Source of the DNA: Spirosoma sp.
Lineage (GTDB): Bacteria > Bacteroidota > Bacteroidia > Cytophagales > Spirosomataceae
NCBI RefSeq assembly: GCF_026391055.1
Contig: NZ_JAPLET010000030.1
Location: 1-64,000 of the forward strand
Direction: 5' to 3'
DNA: 64,000 nucleotides
Below, one piece after another: positions 46,229 through 56,212 of this stretch. Positions within the stretch are counted from its first letter, which is position 1. Each line of letters begins with the position of its first letter. The notes under the pieces are model-generated. The model saw nothing but the letters and a program-made list of their open reading frames with translations. It was not told where the DNA came from and made no database searches. Made by a program: the position numbers and the translations under genes.

Positions 46229-47242
46229 TTACGCCCGGGCCAGCACAATAAGCACCAGACCTACCACGTATGTGGTACCCATTAGCCAGAGGTAGCGACT
46301 GGCCTTAGGAGGGGCATCCTTAAACTCATGCCAGACAAACAGCCCCCAAAGGACAGATACAATCGTAGCACCCTGGCTGAGTCCATACGATACGGCATCG
46401 CCCGCCTGCCCGGTGCCCAGTAGCAGCGTGATCATGCCCAGGCCCCAGATTACGCCCCCACCCAGACCAGCCAGGTGTACGTTGAATGGCGTTTGGCGGT
46501 ACGAAGGCTGACCCTGTTCTTCGGTCTGCAAAAAACGCCGGACCAGATACTCTATCATTGGATTGCTCAGGTTGACGCCCACGGCAAACAGTAACAGACT
46601 CGTATAGGGCGTTAACAACCCTGACTCGGGGCTTTCCAGATCGGTAACCAGCGACTCAGCCGTGATGCGGAAGAAAAAACCCGCTACCAATCCACCAGCC
46701 AGCGCAATCCAGATGCCACGGTTATTGGCCGATGACGCGCCAGTATCTTCCTTACCCTGTTTGGTTCGGTACGCCAGCGCGCTGAATACCATGGCAACCA
46801 GAATGGCGGCTGCACCGGCCACCAGCAGTGGAATGCTTCCTTTGGGCTCAGCCAGGTAATTGATAACAAGTCCGATGGCAAGGGACAAGCCCGTACCCAC
46901 GGGCATGGCAATAGAAATACCGGCCACGCTGATGCCAACTGTTAGCAGCATGTTGCCGATGTTAAACACCACACCAGCCGCCAGCGCAATCAGCAAACTA
47001 CTCACTTGTGCTTGCTGTAGATCAGTGACCAGTGAGCGGCCCTGTTCGCCAAAGCTGCCCAGCGTAAACCCGATCAGCAACGATGCCAGGAGAATACCAT
47101 AGACGTAGTCGCGATAAAACACATATAATGGCGACGATTGGGTAACGTATTTCTGTGCATTGGCCCAGGAACCCCAGCAAAGCATGGTAAACAGACAGAG
47201 GCCAATGGCTACCGTTGGGTGGCTGGTGATAAACATAGGCAA
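46229..47242 (-). CDS. GRP/RhaT-like sugar transporter (DMT superfamily)
   Basis: 337 aa with about ten hydrophobic segments. The N-terminus TMLCWGSWANAQK and the repeated Gly-rich helices (IGNMLLTVGISVAGISIAMPVGTG split around it) fit the GRP glucose/ribose porter and rhamnose-transporter families of the drug/metabolite superfamily. It would be an inner-membrane carrier; the sugar cannot be told. It stands alone, with no sugar-catabolic genes beside it, and is convergent with the receiver gene, 26 bp away. Confidence 0.78.
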   Translation of the reverse strand: MPMFITSHPTVAIGLCLFTMLCWGSWANAQKYVTQSSPLYVFYRDYVYGILLASLLIGFTLGSFGEQGRSLVTDLQQAQVSSLLIALAAGVVFNIGNMLLTVGISVAGISIAMPVGTGLSLAIGLVINYLAEPKGSIPLLVAGAAAILVAMVFSALAYRTKQGKEDTGASSANNRGIWIALAGGLVAGFFFRITAESLVTDLESPESGLLTPYTSLLLFAVGVNLSNPMIEYLVRRFLQTEEQGQPSYRQTPFNVHLAGLGGGVIWGLGMITLLLGTGQAGDAVSYGLSQGATIVSVLWGLFVWHEFKDAPPKASRYLWLMGTTYVVGLVLIVLARA

Positions 47243-47522
47243 TAGACTAAGTGACTGAGCCGTGCCTGATCGGGAGCACTCGCTTCTGCATAGACAAGGC
47301 AGGACTGCACTTTGTTTAAGCGATGGGCAACCCGACGCGTTACCTCACAGACTGTAGCCGGGCGTTTCTTACAGGCCTATTATGAGCCAAATGCCCCCGT
47401 TGATCAACTCAAGCCCCCCGTTACTCAACTGCAACTGGCTTGTGTAAGCTTACGTCTTCAATTTTGATCCATAAAACGGATAAAACAGCCATCCACTACT
47501 GTATTCCTCTTTTGGTTGCCTA

Positions 47523-47831
47523 ATGAAAAATGTTACGTTTCTCCTTCTTCTACTTTACATGTCGGGTTGCGGCCCATCGGTATACCATGTTACAAAGCTG
47601 CAATCGGATCAGGTGAAAGTCGTCGACAACGATTTCGTCTATAAAAATGACGACCTGAAAGTTCTATATAACCTGTTGGGAGAGGGCGGCCGTATGCGAT
47701 TTTTACTCTTTAACAAAACCAGTCATCTGCTCTACCTCGACTGGTCGAAATGCTTCCTTAACCGGAACGGCTATACCACCTCGTATAGTACGTGTCGCTG
47801 GAAAATGCCCCCAATGCCCTTTACAGCGTGA
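47523..47831 (+). CDS. Small putative lipoprotein, possibly truncated
   Basis: 102 aa. The N-terminus MKNVTFLLLLLYMSGCGPS is a typical lipoprotein signal with the lipobox Cys at residue 16. The body (VVDNDFVYKNDDLKVLYNLL, FLLFNKTSHLLYLDWSKCFL) resembles the start of a longer Bacteroidota lipoprotein type that continues past the point where this one stops. The last ~15 residues lose that character, which suggests a frameshift near 47790, though I cannot follow a continuation with confidence. Function unknown. Confidence 0.55.
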   Translation: MKNVTFLLLLLYMSGCGPSVYHVTKLQSDQVKVVDNDFVYKNDDLKVLYNLLGEGGRMRFLLFNKTSHLLYLDWSKCFLNRNGYTTSYSTCRWKMPPMPFTA

Positions 47832-48005
47832 AGTACTATGTGAGACCAGTAAAGAAGCGAAGCAGGTTCGCTCGTAGTATGCGTTTTTTGGTTGTTCCCA
47901 ATATATCCCTTTTATCCTTGTTACACTGGTCTACGAGTGCAATTCCGATAGTTTCGCATCCATTTAGTTTAATTCCGCCTAACTTTCACGAATCAATATC
48001 CCATC

Positions 48006-50480
48006 ATGAAATTCATAAAACTACCTCTTCTTCTTATTGTCTTCCTCCTGTCTTTTCACTGCCACGCCCAGCTCACTCAAACGCTCCGGGGCCGGGTAGT
48101 CGACAACGAATCCAAATACCCGCTCGTGGGCGCAACCATTCAGATAGTTGATCAGTCGTTAGGCAATGTCAGCGACACCGCCGGTGCATACCGCATCCCT
48201 AAAGTCCCCGTTGGCCGACGAACGGTGCGCGTTTCGCTCGTGGGGTATAAAGATGTGCTGCTCAACAACATCATTATCGACGCGGGTCGCGAAACCATTC
48301 TGGATATCGAACTGGAAGAAAGCGTTCAACTGTTGAGTTCTGTAACGGTTCGGGCGCAGCGCACGGGCGAGGCCCGCAACGACATGGCCGTAGTGTCGGC
48401 GCGGCAGTTTACCGTCGATGAAGCCGACCGGTACGCCGGTAGCCGTGGCGAACCCGCCCGTATGGCGTCTAACTTCGCCGGGGTGCAGGGAGCCGACGAT
48501 TCGCGCAACGACATCGTGATCCGGGGCAACTCCCCGCAGGGCGTACTCTGGCGGCTGGAGGGCGTTAGCATTCCCAACCCCAACCACTTCGCTATTGCCG
48601 GAACTTCGGGCGGGCCGGTGAGCATCATCAATAACCGGTATCTGGCCAACTCCGACTTTTTTACGGGCGCTTTCCCCGCCGAATTTGGCAACACGGTGGC
48701 CGGGGTATTTGACCTTAAACTCCGTAACGGCAACAACGAGAAACACGAAAGAACGGTACAGTTCGGCTTTTTAGGTACTGAAGCAATGGTCGAAGGCCCC
48801 GTATCCCGCAAGGCCGGTAAGGCCATGTCGGGGGCTTCGTACATGGCCTCGTTCCGGTACGCCAATCTTGGTCTTTTCAATAAAATCGGGCTGGACATCG
48901 GTACCCAGGCAGTGCCTTCGTATCAGGATGGCTTTTTCCGGCTCAATTTCCCGCTGACGACCCGCACGGGCGCCCCCGCCGGAAGCATTGCGCTTTGGGC
49001 ACTGGGCGGCACCAGCACGGTCGATATTCTGGTGAGCCAGCAGAAAGCCGACGACCGCAATATTTTCGGGCAGAACGACCGCGACCAGTACTATACCTCG
49101 CGCATGGGCGTGGCTGGTTTGACCTACACCCGACCGGTCAGCAAACAGACATTCTGGAAGACGACATTAGCCGTTTCGGGTAATGTGCAGGATGCTAACC
49201 ATGATTATCTCTTCTTGCGAAAAGATGGTAGCGGTAACCCAATTGTGCAGAACAGCCGGTTTGTGGTCGACTCCCTGCGCCCCATTCTGGACTACCGTTT
49301 TAAAGAAGTCCGTTATACGCTCTCGTCTTTTGTCAACCATAAAACCGGCGCTCGAAGTACGCTTAAAGTGGGTCTGAACACTGACGTCTACAATTTCTCG
49401 GCCTTCGACAGTGTGCGGACCTTCGAGCTGCCAACCTCCACGCGCTTCACGGGATGGCAAACGCGCTGGGGTGCCAACGAGACTTTTGCACTGCTGCAAC
49501 CCTACGCCAGTTACCGCACCCGCCTGAGCAGCAATCTTACCCTGACGGCTGGACTAAACGCCCTGTTCCTAACCCTGAATGCCAAAAGTTCGTCGCCCGT
49601 TGAGCCCCGCCTAGGCCTGAGTTATGACCTGCCCAACCGCCAGAAACTGAGCGTTGCAGTTGGCCTGCACAGCCAGATGCAACCCACCTACACGTATTTT
49701 TACAAAACGCTAAACTTAGCTTCATCGGCCTACCCGGCCCCACTGGTGGAAGAAAACCGGGCGATAGGGCTGACCAAAAGCTGGCATTATGTGGCGAGTT
49801 ACAACCGCCTGCTGGGCCAGAATATGCGGTTGTTGCTCGAAACCTATTACCAGCGGTTGTTCAATGTGCCCGTTGAGCGGTTAGCATCGTCGTTCTCCAT
49901 GCTGAACACCGGCGCGGCTTTCTCTCGCATCTTCCCCGGCGCGCTGGTAAACACGGGCGTCGGACAAAACTACGGGGTAGAACTAACGCTGGAGAAGTTT
50001 TTCAGTAACAACTACTACTTTATGGTAACGGGTTCGCTGTTTGATGCCCGCTATAAAGGGTCGGACAACGTCTGGCGGAATACCGACTTTAATGGCAAAT
50101 ACGCATTCAACGCCCTGTTCGCCAAAGAGATACCCTTCAAGCGATCCAGCCTGAACGTGGGCGCTAAATTTACTGCTACCGGCGGACGCTGGTATGGTCC
50201 CGTCGATGAGGCCGCTTCCCGCCGGAATCAGGAGATCGTCTTTGCCAGTGCTACGCGCAACAGTCTCCAGTTTGCCCCTTACCGCCGGTTCGACATCAAG
50301 ATCGACTATAAGATCAACCGACAGCGGCTTACGCATACCATCGCTGTCGATTTCGTGAATGTGCTTGGTATTAAAAATCTGCTGTCACTCAGCTATGCGC
50401 CCCAACCCGACGGTACCTTTGTGAAGCAGGAGTACCAGCTTGGTTTTCTGCCCGTATTCTATTACCGCGTAAACTTCTGA
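48006..50480 (+). CDS. TonB-dependent-receptor-like outer-membrane protein with CarboxypepD_reg domain
   Basis: 824 aa. A signal peptide (LLLIVFLLSFHCHAQ) is followed by a CarboxypepD_reg-like beta-sandwich (~25-105: LRGRVVDNESKYPLVGATI, LVGYKDVLL), a plug-like domain (~110-230: IVIRGNSPQGVLWRLEGV) and a long beta-barrel ending PVFYYRVNF with a terminal aromatic. It is somewhat short for a SusC and has no SusD partner, so it is not a classical glycan-uptake pair. The substrate is unknown. The oxidase gene 16 bp downstream is probably co-transcribed. Confidence 0.85.
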   Translation: MKFIKLPLLLIVFLLSFHCHAQLTQTLRGRVVDNESKYPLVGATIQIVDQSLGNVSDTAGAYRIPKVPVGRRTVRVSLVGYKDVLLNNIIIDAGRETILDIELEESVQLLSSVTVRAQRTGEARNDMAVVSARQFTVDEADRYAGSRGEPARMASNFAGVQGADDSRNDIVIRGNSPQGVLWRLEGVSIPNPNHFAIAGTSGGPVSIINNRYLANSDFFTGAFPAEFGNTVAGVFDLKLRNGNNEKHERTVQFGFLGTEAMVEGPVSRKAGKAMSGASYMASFRYANLGLFNKIGLDIGTQAVPSYQDGFFRLNFPLTTRTGAPAGSIALWALGGTSTVDILVSQQKADDRNIFGQNDRDQYYTSRMGVAGLTYTRPVSKQTFWKTTLAVSGNVQDANHDYLFLRKDGSGNPIVQNSRFVVDSLRPILDYRFKEVRYTLSSFVNHKTGARSTLKVGLNTDVYNFSAFDSVRTFELPTSTRFTGWQTRWGANETFALLQPYASYRTRLSSNLTLTAGLNALFLTLNAKSSSPVEPRLGLSYDLPNRQKLSVAVGLHSQMQPTYTYFYKTLNLASSAYPAPLVEENRAIGLTKSWHYVASYNRLLGQNMRLLLETYYQRLFNVPVERLASSFSMLNTGAAFSRIFPGALVNTGVGQNYGVELTLEKFFSNNYYFMVTGSLFDARYKGSDNVWRNTDFNGKYAFNALFAKEIPFKRSSLNVGAKFTATGGRWYGPVDEAASRRNQEIVFASATRNSLQFAPYRRFDIKIDYKINRQRLTHTIAVDFVNVLGIKNLLSLSYAPQPDGTFVKQEYQLGFLPVFYYRVNF

Positions 50481-50496
50481 TTAGCCGTTAACCCGT

Positions 50497-51654
50497 ATGA
50501 TCTTTGATGCGATTGTTGTTGGATTAGGCGCTATGGGCAGTGCAGCCCTCTACCAGCTTGCCAAACAGACCCCTAATGTACTCGGCCTCGATCAGTTTGC
50601 ACCACCGCACACCCTGGGTTCTACGCACGGCGACACCCGCATTACCCGGCAGGCCATTGGCGAAGGGGCTCACTTTGTACCGCTGGCCCTTCGCTCCTAT
50701 GACATCTGGCGCGAACTCGAACAGCGGACCGGCGACCAATTATTGACTATTACGGGCGGGCTATTTATTGGGCAGGAACACTCACCCGTTCAGATGCACA
50801 ATAAGCCCGGCTGGCTTACCACCACCATTCGGGCCGCCGAACAATTTGGTATCACCCATCGGCTGCTGGATCATGCTGCTCTTCGGCGGGAGTTTCCGCA
50901 GTTTAGGTACTGCCCCGGCGATATTGGATATTATGAAGAAGAGGCCGGTTATCTGAAGCCGGAGCGATGCATTTCTGTTCAGTTGGAACAGGCCCAGCAG
51001 TATGGGGCATCTGTCCGGATCAACGAACGGATGGTCGCTTTTGACGCGACGAAAACGGGCATTACCGTTCGGACGGAGCAGGGCGTTTACCAAACCCGCA
51101 AGCTGATTTTAACCACCGGGTCCTGGATTAGGGAGTCGTTGCGCCATACGCCTTATCAGGAGTTGCTTACTGTATACCGGCAGGTGCTGTACTGGTTCGC
51201 TATTGAGGGCGACTATACGCAGTATACGCCGGATAAGCTACCTGTATTTATTCTGAGCGAGCGCGACCTGTACGGATTCCCGGCAGTGGGCGGTCCCGCT
51301 GGTGGCTTGAAAATTGCCACCGAAACTTACGACCACGCAACTAGTCCGCAGGTTGTAGACCGCACTGTCAGCGAAGCCGAAACACGACGTATGTACGAAG
51401 AGCACGTTGCGCCCAACTTCATAGGGGTGGGTCCGGCCTGTGTCAAGTCCGTTGTATGCCTGTATACGATGACCCCAAACGGCGATTTTATCATCGACCA
51501 GCATCCGGACCATCCCGACGTACTGCTGGCTTCGGCCTGTTCAGGGCACGGCTTCAAACACTCGGCAGCCGTTGGGCAGATTCTGGCTGAATTAGCCCTT
51601 CAGAACAGAACCAGCTTTTCGATAGAGCCTTTTCAGCTAAGCCGTTCGCGCTAG
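50497..51654 (+). CDS. solA: SolA-type FAD-dependent N-methyl-amino-acid oxidase
   Basis: 385 aa, normal for the MTOX/MSOX (N-methyltryptophan/sarcosine oxidase) family. FAD-binding GLGAMGSAALYQLA is at residue ~9, and HGDTRITRQA near 45 is a family motif. VVCLYTMTPNGDFIIDQHP (~310) carries the Cys expected to bind FAD covalently; SACSGHGFKHSAAVG (~345) is the second FAD-site signature. The reaction is oxidative demethylation of an N-methyl amino acid, producing formaldehyde and H2O2. The exact substrate cannot be read from sequence. It starts 16 bp after the receptor-like gene. Confidence 0.85.
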   Translation: MIFDAIVVGLGAMGSAALYQLAKQTPNVLGLDQFAPPHTLGSTHGDTRITRQAIGEGAHFVPLALRSYDIWRELEQRTGDQLLTITGGLFIGQEHSPVQMHNKPGWLTTTIRAAEQFGITHRLLDHAALRREFPQFRYCPGDIGYYEEEAGYLKPERCISVQLEQAQQYGASVRINERMVAFDATKTGITVRTEQGVYQTRKLILTTGSWIRESLRHTPYQELLTVYRQVLYWFAIEGDYTQYTPDKLPVFILSERDLYGFPAVGGPAGGLKIATETYDHATSPQVVDRTVSEAETRRMYEEHVAPNFIGVGPACVKSVVCLYTMTPNGDFIIDQHPDHPDVLLASACSGHGFKHSAAVGQILAELALQNRTSFSIEPFQLSRSR

Positions 51655-51666
51655 CTGAGCCTTGAA

Positions 51667-52092
51667 TCAGGCCAGCGACAGAATAAGGTCAAGCAGAGGT
51701 TCAGGCTGGAGAGGCTTGGTCAGAACGCCGTTCAGCCCATGGGTTTGTATGTGCTGGTCGACGTCTGGATTTGTATCGGCCGTGAGCGCAATGATGGGAA
51801 TGGTTTCGCCCCGTTCCCGCATGCGCCGGGCCGACTCATAGCCATCCATAACGGGCATCTGTAAGTCCATTAAAACAAGTTTATGCTTGTCGGAATTCAA
51901 TAGATCCAGAGCATCCTGTCCGTTAGCGGCTACATCAACGCTGCTGCCCCAGCCTTCCAGTAGCCGCCGGGCAAAGAGTACATTAAGTGGATAATCCTCC
52001 ACCAGCAGGATAAACATACCCTGCAATGGCTTTCCGTTGAGTCGGCCGGTGGCCCGTGGATCAGGCTTTAATGGCTCATTCATCCCGTTCAT
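51667..52092 (-). CDS. Receiver-only response regulator
   Basis: 141 aa, a single receiver domain: ILLVEDYPLNVLFARRLLE (~30), LVLMDLQMPVMDGYESARRM with the phospho-Asp (~75), IIALTAD and VLTKPLQPEPL. It resembles the receivers at the C-terminus of hybrid kinases. It lies 75 bp downstream of the kinase gene at 52168-54951 on the same strand, so they are probably co-transcribed and this may be the relay target. Confidence 0.88.
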   Translation of the reverse strand: MNGMNEPLKPDPRATGRLNGKPLQGMFILLVEDYPLNVLFARRLLEGWGSSVDVAANGQDALDLLNSDKHKLVLMDLQMPVMDGYESARRMRERGETIPIIALTADTNPDVDQHIQTHGLNGVLTKPLQPEPLLDLILSLA

Positions 52093-52167
52093 TTTAAAGT
52101 AAACTAACGTTTAGCATTATTGCTGTTACAACAGGTCAACTCAGATAATGTGCTCTTTCAACTTACA

Positions 52168-54951
52168 TCAGTCAGCTACACTATCTTTTTGCAGATTCGA
52201 TAAAACATGCTGCATCACCGGCAATTCGGCTTCGAGCGCTGCCACATACTGCTTCACCAGCAGATTGATCTGAACGGGGTCGTTGCCCGCAGCCAGACGG
52301 GCTTCGAGCGAGTCAATCAACTGGCTGATCTGTGTCAGACCGAAGGTCCGAATGGCTACCTTCTGGGTATGAATCAGACGTCCGATCGTGGCGTTGTCGT
52401 CATGGGCCATAGCCTGTTTAATCTGACCGAGTTCAAGGCTGGTCTGACTTAAAAACAGGCTCAATACTTCAGCCGCAAACGCCAGATCGTTATCCACCGA
52501 AAGCAATAGCGGCTCAAGTATAAAACCAGTTGCCGGGATAGATTCTGGCTTATCCTGCTCAGCCGGTACAGCCTTCAGGGCCGAGGGAAGGTATTTACGC
52601 ATAATTCGCTGTAATTCATCAAGTTGAAACGGCTTTGGAATGAAGTCGTTCATACCCGCCTGCAAACACTGCTCACGCTCGCTGGCCAGGGCATGAGCGG
52701 TCATGGCAATAATAGGTACGGAACTTTGCAGGGTGGTACGAATATGACGGGTAGTTGTATATCCGTCCATAACGGGCATCTGAATATCCATCAGTATCAG
52801 ATCGTACTGCGATTTCTTCAACAGGTCGAGAGCCTCCTGTCCGTTCTCTGCAATCTGGATGGAGTAGCCGAAGCGTTTGAGTACCTGCTGAGCCAGTTTC
52901 TGGTTTATAAGGTTATCTTCTACCACCAGAATCCGGACATTCTGTGTAGCTGCCAGTTGGGGCTCTACCGACAAATCTACCGTTGGCTCCTGTGGGTTAG
53001 CGGCCAGCTTGTAGGGAATTTCCAGCGTAAAACAGGACCCTTTGCCCAGCACGCTCGAAACAGTTACCCAGCCCCCCTGCATCTCCGTCAGTGATTTGAC
53101 GATACTCAGGCCCAGCCCCGTACCTCCGTAATACCGGGTGGTGAAGTCGTTAGCCTGCCGGAACCGTTCAAAAATATGCGGCAATACCTCCGCTGCCATG
53201 CCGATACCCGTATCCAGTACCGAAAAACGTATACGGACCGAATCGGCGGTTTCACCTGCGTTGATAATCTGCGCCGTTACACTGCCCTGTGAAGTGAATT
53301 TAACCGCATTACTGAGCAAATTGAGCAGAATCTGGGTCAGTCGGGTAGGGTCGCCCAACACAATGGCTGGCAGCGTTGGATCCGTTTCTACCACCAGCGA
53401 CAGGTTTTTATCCGTCGCTACCGGCTGAATCATGGTTCGAATCGAATCGGACAGAGCACTGATGCTGAACGGAATAGACTCCAATGGCAGCATACCGGCT
53501 TCAATTTTAGCAATATCCAGAATGTCGTTGACAATAGTGAGCAGGTTCTTGCCCGCTGTGCGAATGTAGTGCAGCGATTCTTTCTGTTCTTCATTGAGAG
53601 GAGCTGACTCCAGCATTTCCGAGAAGCCCAGAATGGCATTAAGGGGTGTACGAATCTCATGGCTCATGTTCGCCAGAAACTGTTTTTCGGTATAGCGTGC
53701 TTCGTTCAGTGCATAGGTAAACCGAAAAGCCAATACCAGCGATTGCAGGAAGAAGAAGCCTATATATCCCACAAACAGTTCTATCTGTAAGGGGGCCGCA
53801 AATCCGAAATACTGAACAAGAATCAGGGTAAAAACGGTTAGCAAGAGTCCGGTGCTCATCAGCGAAAACGTTGCCCCCGGCCGCTTCCGGCGAAAGGCCA
53901 TCCAGTACACATAAATCGCATACCCGATGTAGGTGACCATCAGCCCCAGAAATGGGTCCATCAGGCGGGTAAACAGCATTGGCGGCAGAAACAGCACCGT
54001 ACCAGCAAAAGCAAAACAGAGCCAGGCCATTACCCTGACGATAGGCGGGTGCGTATCACGGGGGTATAACGACTGTGTGTACTTGACAAAGAGCCCTATT
54101 GCCAGGTACAGCGACCCATATTCGAAGCGGATACTGACAAACCAGGGTATCTGTGGAAACAGGGTATGGAGCACATAGGAGTCGGTTCCTATCACCCGAT
54201 AGCTGTAGGCTAGACAGAACAGGCCATAATAGAGCATGGGCCGATCCATGGAGCTAAACGCAAACAAGCCCAGAAAAAACAAGCCGCTCATCAGGACAAA
54301 GCCCGTCAGAAATACAGCCATAGCCTGATCCATTGCCAGGCCGGAGGCCAGTTGCGTCGATTCGCCAAGGGTAATGGCTTTTGTAGTTCCACCTTTGGCA
54401 TGCTGATAATTGGCCAGTTGCAGAAGAAGCCTGAGGGTATCGCCAGAAGCAGCCAACGGTATTAATTGTGTTGACCAGCGGGGTATTGTTGTAGCGGCCG
54501 ATGTTGTTGGGTTTCCGTCGTGAGCCAGCTCCCTACTGTTAACAAATAACCGGTAAGCGGTATTTTGATCCGGTAGTTTCAACGAAAGCGGTGCGTGGTT
54601 GGCAGGCAGCAAAACGGTGAGGCAGTAAGTAGCAAACCCCTGGCGGGGCAGCGGCTGCTGCTGCCATGTACCGGCAGACCACTGTTGGGGAAAGTCAACG
54701 TATTCAGCTGTCGATTCGGGCTGATTGGGTGAGCGAAGCTGGTGCCAGTACCACTTCCATTGCCCCTGCAACGGAATGATCTGCTTCATGAAATCCACTT
54801 TTCTTAGATCAAGCGTGCCGCGAAGGGCAACGGGCTGTTCACCGGCTTCGGCAACGAAGTCACCCAAAAACAGCAAAAAGAGGAGAAGGAATAACTGTCT
54901 GAAGTTAATTTGATCAATTGGCCATAAACTCCGGATTGTCGAGTAAGCCAT
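52168..54951 (-). CDS. 7TMR-DISM hybrid histidine kinase with REC and Hpt-like domains
   Basis: 927 aa. An N-terminal signal/anchor is followed by an extracytoplasmic jelly-roll sensor (~45-190, GQWKWYWHQL, GFATYCLTVLLP), seven transmembrane helices (~205-410), a kinase core with H box FLANMSHEIRTPLNAI (~430), N box ILLNLLSNAVKFTS (~540) and G boxes, then a receiver (~660-780, LILMDIQMPVMDGYTT) and a C-terminal Hpt-like domain (~805-915) keeping His and Lys in LIHTQKV. It is thus a full phosphorelay chain in one protein, probably sensing a small external ligand, perhaps a sugar. The receiver protein downstream is a likely acceptor. Confidence 0.9.
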   Translation of the reverse strand: MAYSTIRSLWPIDQINFRQLFLLLFLLFLGDFVAEAGEQPVALRGTLDLRKVDFMKQIIPLQGQWKWYWHQLRSPNQPESTAEYVDFPQQWSAGTWQQQPLPRQGFATYCLTVLLPANHAPLSLKLPDQNTAYRLFVNSRELAHDGNPTTSAATTIPRWSTQLIPLAASGDTLRLLLQLANYQHAKGGTTKAITLGESTQLASGLAMDQAMAVFLTGFVLMSGLFFLGLFAFSSMDRPMLYYGLFCLAYSYRVIGTDSYVLHTLFPQIPWFVSIRFEYGSLYLAIGLFVKYTQSLYPRDTHPPIVRVMAWLCFAFAGTVLFLPPMLFTRLMDPFLGLMVTYIGYAIYVYWMAFRRKRPGATFSLMSTGLLLTVFTLILVQYFGFAAPLQIELFVGYIGFFFLQSLVLAFRFTYALNEARYTEKQFLANMSHEIRTPLNAILGFSEMLESAPLNEEQKESLHYIRTAGKNLLTIVNDILDIAKIEAGMLPLESIPFSISALSDSIRTMIQPVATDKNLSLVVETDPTLPAIVLGDPTRLTQILLNLLSNAVKFTSQGSVTAQIINAGETADSVRIRFSVLDTGIGMAAEVLPHIFERFRQANDFTTRYYGGTGLGLSIVKSLTEMQGGWVTVSSVLGKGSCFTLEIPYKLAANPQEPTVDLSVEPQLAATQNVRILVVEDNLINQKLAQQVLKRFGYSIQIAENGQEALDLLKKSQYDLILMDIQMPVMDGYTTTRHIRTTLQSSVPIIAMTAHALASEREQCLQAGMNDFIPKPFQLDELQRIMRKYLPSALKAVPAEQDKPESIPATGFILEPLLLSVDNDLAFAAEVLSLFLSQTSLELGQIKQAMAHDDNATIGRLIHTQKVAIRTFGLTQISQLIDSLEARLAAGNDPVQINLLVKQYVAALEAELPVMQHVLSNLQKDSVAD

Positions 54952-55557
54952 TGTAGTTAATAGTTTAATAAGCCGACTGCCATGGTTCCCGGCAGTACAC
55001 TCAAATTAGTGTCACTAACAGGATTGGCAGACAGCACTGTAAATAATCGATGAGTAGCTAAATAAGGCTTATAAATCGCTCGCCGGGGCAAGCTGTAAAC
55101 CAAGTATAAAAGTAGCAACTAAAACAGGTCCTTTAATATATTAACGGAACTTTATTTAACCAATGCCCAATTTTATAAAAAACAAAGCAACGAATACATT
55201 AAAACAGTATACTAATATATTCTAAAAAAATAATATATACTTATTCTATAGACATTTATGTAACTCACTGAGCACTATACTGACTAACTAGGCAACTCCC
55301 ATCGCTTGTCTTTATAACTGGTGCTTCGCGAAAGCATTGTCTCTTCAGAAGGGACAATATCAGTATTAAAGCAATCAATTGCAAATCAAAGGCACTCACG
55401 GATATATTCTCTTAAAAATTGCTTTTATACAGTTTTTTAACCGTTTGATCAAAGTATACAGGCAGGAGCAAGATCATGAATTATGTTCATCCTCATGATA
55501 TTAACAGTTAATACGACCAACCTTTTCGTTACCGATTCTATCATAGTATAAAACGAC
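54952..55557. other. 606-bp AT-rich region upstream of the injection-system genes
   Basis: Clearly richer in A/T than its surroundings, especially 55130-55260, with no convincing gene. It separates divergent transcripts and must hold the promoter of the eCIS genes. I could not place an exact TAnnTTTG element before 55558, so regulation may use an activator or another sigma factor. Confidence 0.5.
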
Positions 55558-56211
55558 ATGATTGCCCACGCCTTAAGTATTCTCATGAATGAGTTGAACA
55601 GGCATCTGACGGCCTACGACTCACCCCAACCTTCTGATGCGAGTTCTAATCGGGCTGTGCTGGGCAATCTGGCCGAAGGATTTGCCTCAGGTAACGCAAC
55701 GAACGGTGTTCCCCGCAATCGGCTTGTTCTATCAGTGGTCAATATTCAGGAGGATAAAACGCTTAAGAATGCGCCAAACTTTGTCCGTAATGATGGTAAC
55801 CTAAGCGTTAGATATGAAAATCCACCCATATTCCTGAATCTCAAAATACTCATTACCGCTACCCATACCGACTATATAAATGCGATGCTGATGCTGTCGC
55901 GCGGGCTTCAGTTTTTTCAGTATCAGCAAACGTTTACGCAGGATAGTGTGGACCCGGTATCGCTGAATCCCCCGCCTGCGCTGACGAATGAACTGGATCA
56001 GTTGGTGTCCTTTAAACTGAATGTCGAGTTATACTCACCATCTATGGAAGAAGTCAACCACCTCTGGGGAACGCTGGGTGGTAAGCAATATCCGTTCGCA
56101 CTTTACATTATCCGAATGCTCGATCTGAAGTTCAAATCCCGGCAACCCGAACGTGGCGTCATTACAGAGATCATTAGTAATTTTTACCACAAAAAACCGG
56201 CGGTAAACTAA
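55558..56211 (+). CDS. eCIS cap/tail terminator protein (DUF4255, Pvc16/Afp16 family)
   Basis: 217 aa. It matches the DUF4255/Pvc16_N family: IAHALSILMNELNRHL at the start, LVLSVVNIQEDKTLKN (~60), NPPIFLNLKILITATHTDY (~90), AMLMLSRGLQFFQYQQTF (~110) and LDQLVSFKLNVELYSPSMEEVNHLW split around 145. In Afp/PVC particles this protein ends sheath and tube growth and caps the distal end. It opens the gene cluster, the usual position in Bacteroidota. It overlaps nothing and is 1 bp from the next gene. Confidence 0.9.
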   Translation: MIAHALSILMNELNRHLTAYDSPQPSDASSNRAVLGNLAEGFASGNATNGVPRNRLVLSVVNIQEDKTLKNAPNFVRNDGNLSVRYENPPIFLNLKILITATHTDYINAMLMLSRGLQFFQYQQTFTQDSVDPVSLNPPPALTNELDQLVSFKLNVELYSPSMEEVNHLWGTLGGKQYPFALYIIRMLDLKFKSRQPERGVITEIISNFYHKKPAVN

Positions 56212-56212
56212 C

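Noticed and set aside
48006..50480. SusC partner of a polysaccharide utilisation locus
   Set aside because: No SusD or carbohydrate-active enzyme is adjacent; the neighbour is an amino-acid oxidase.
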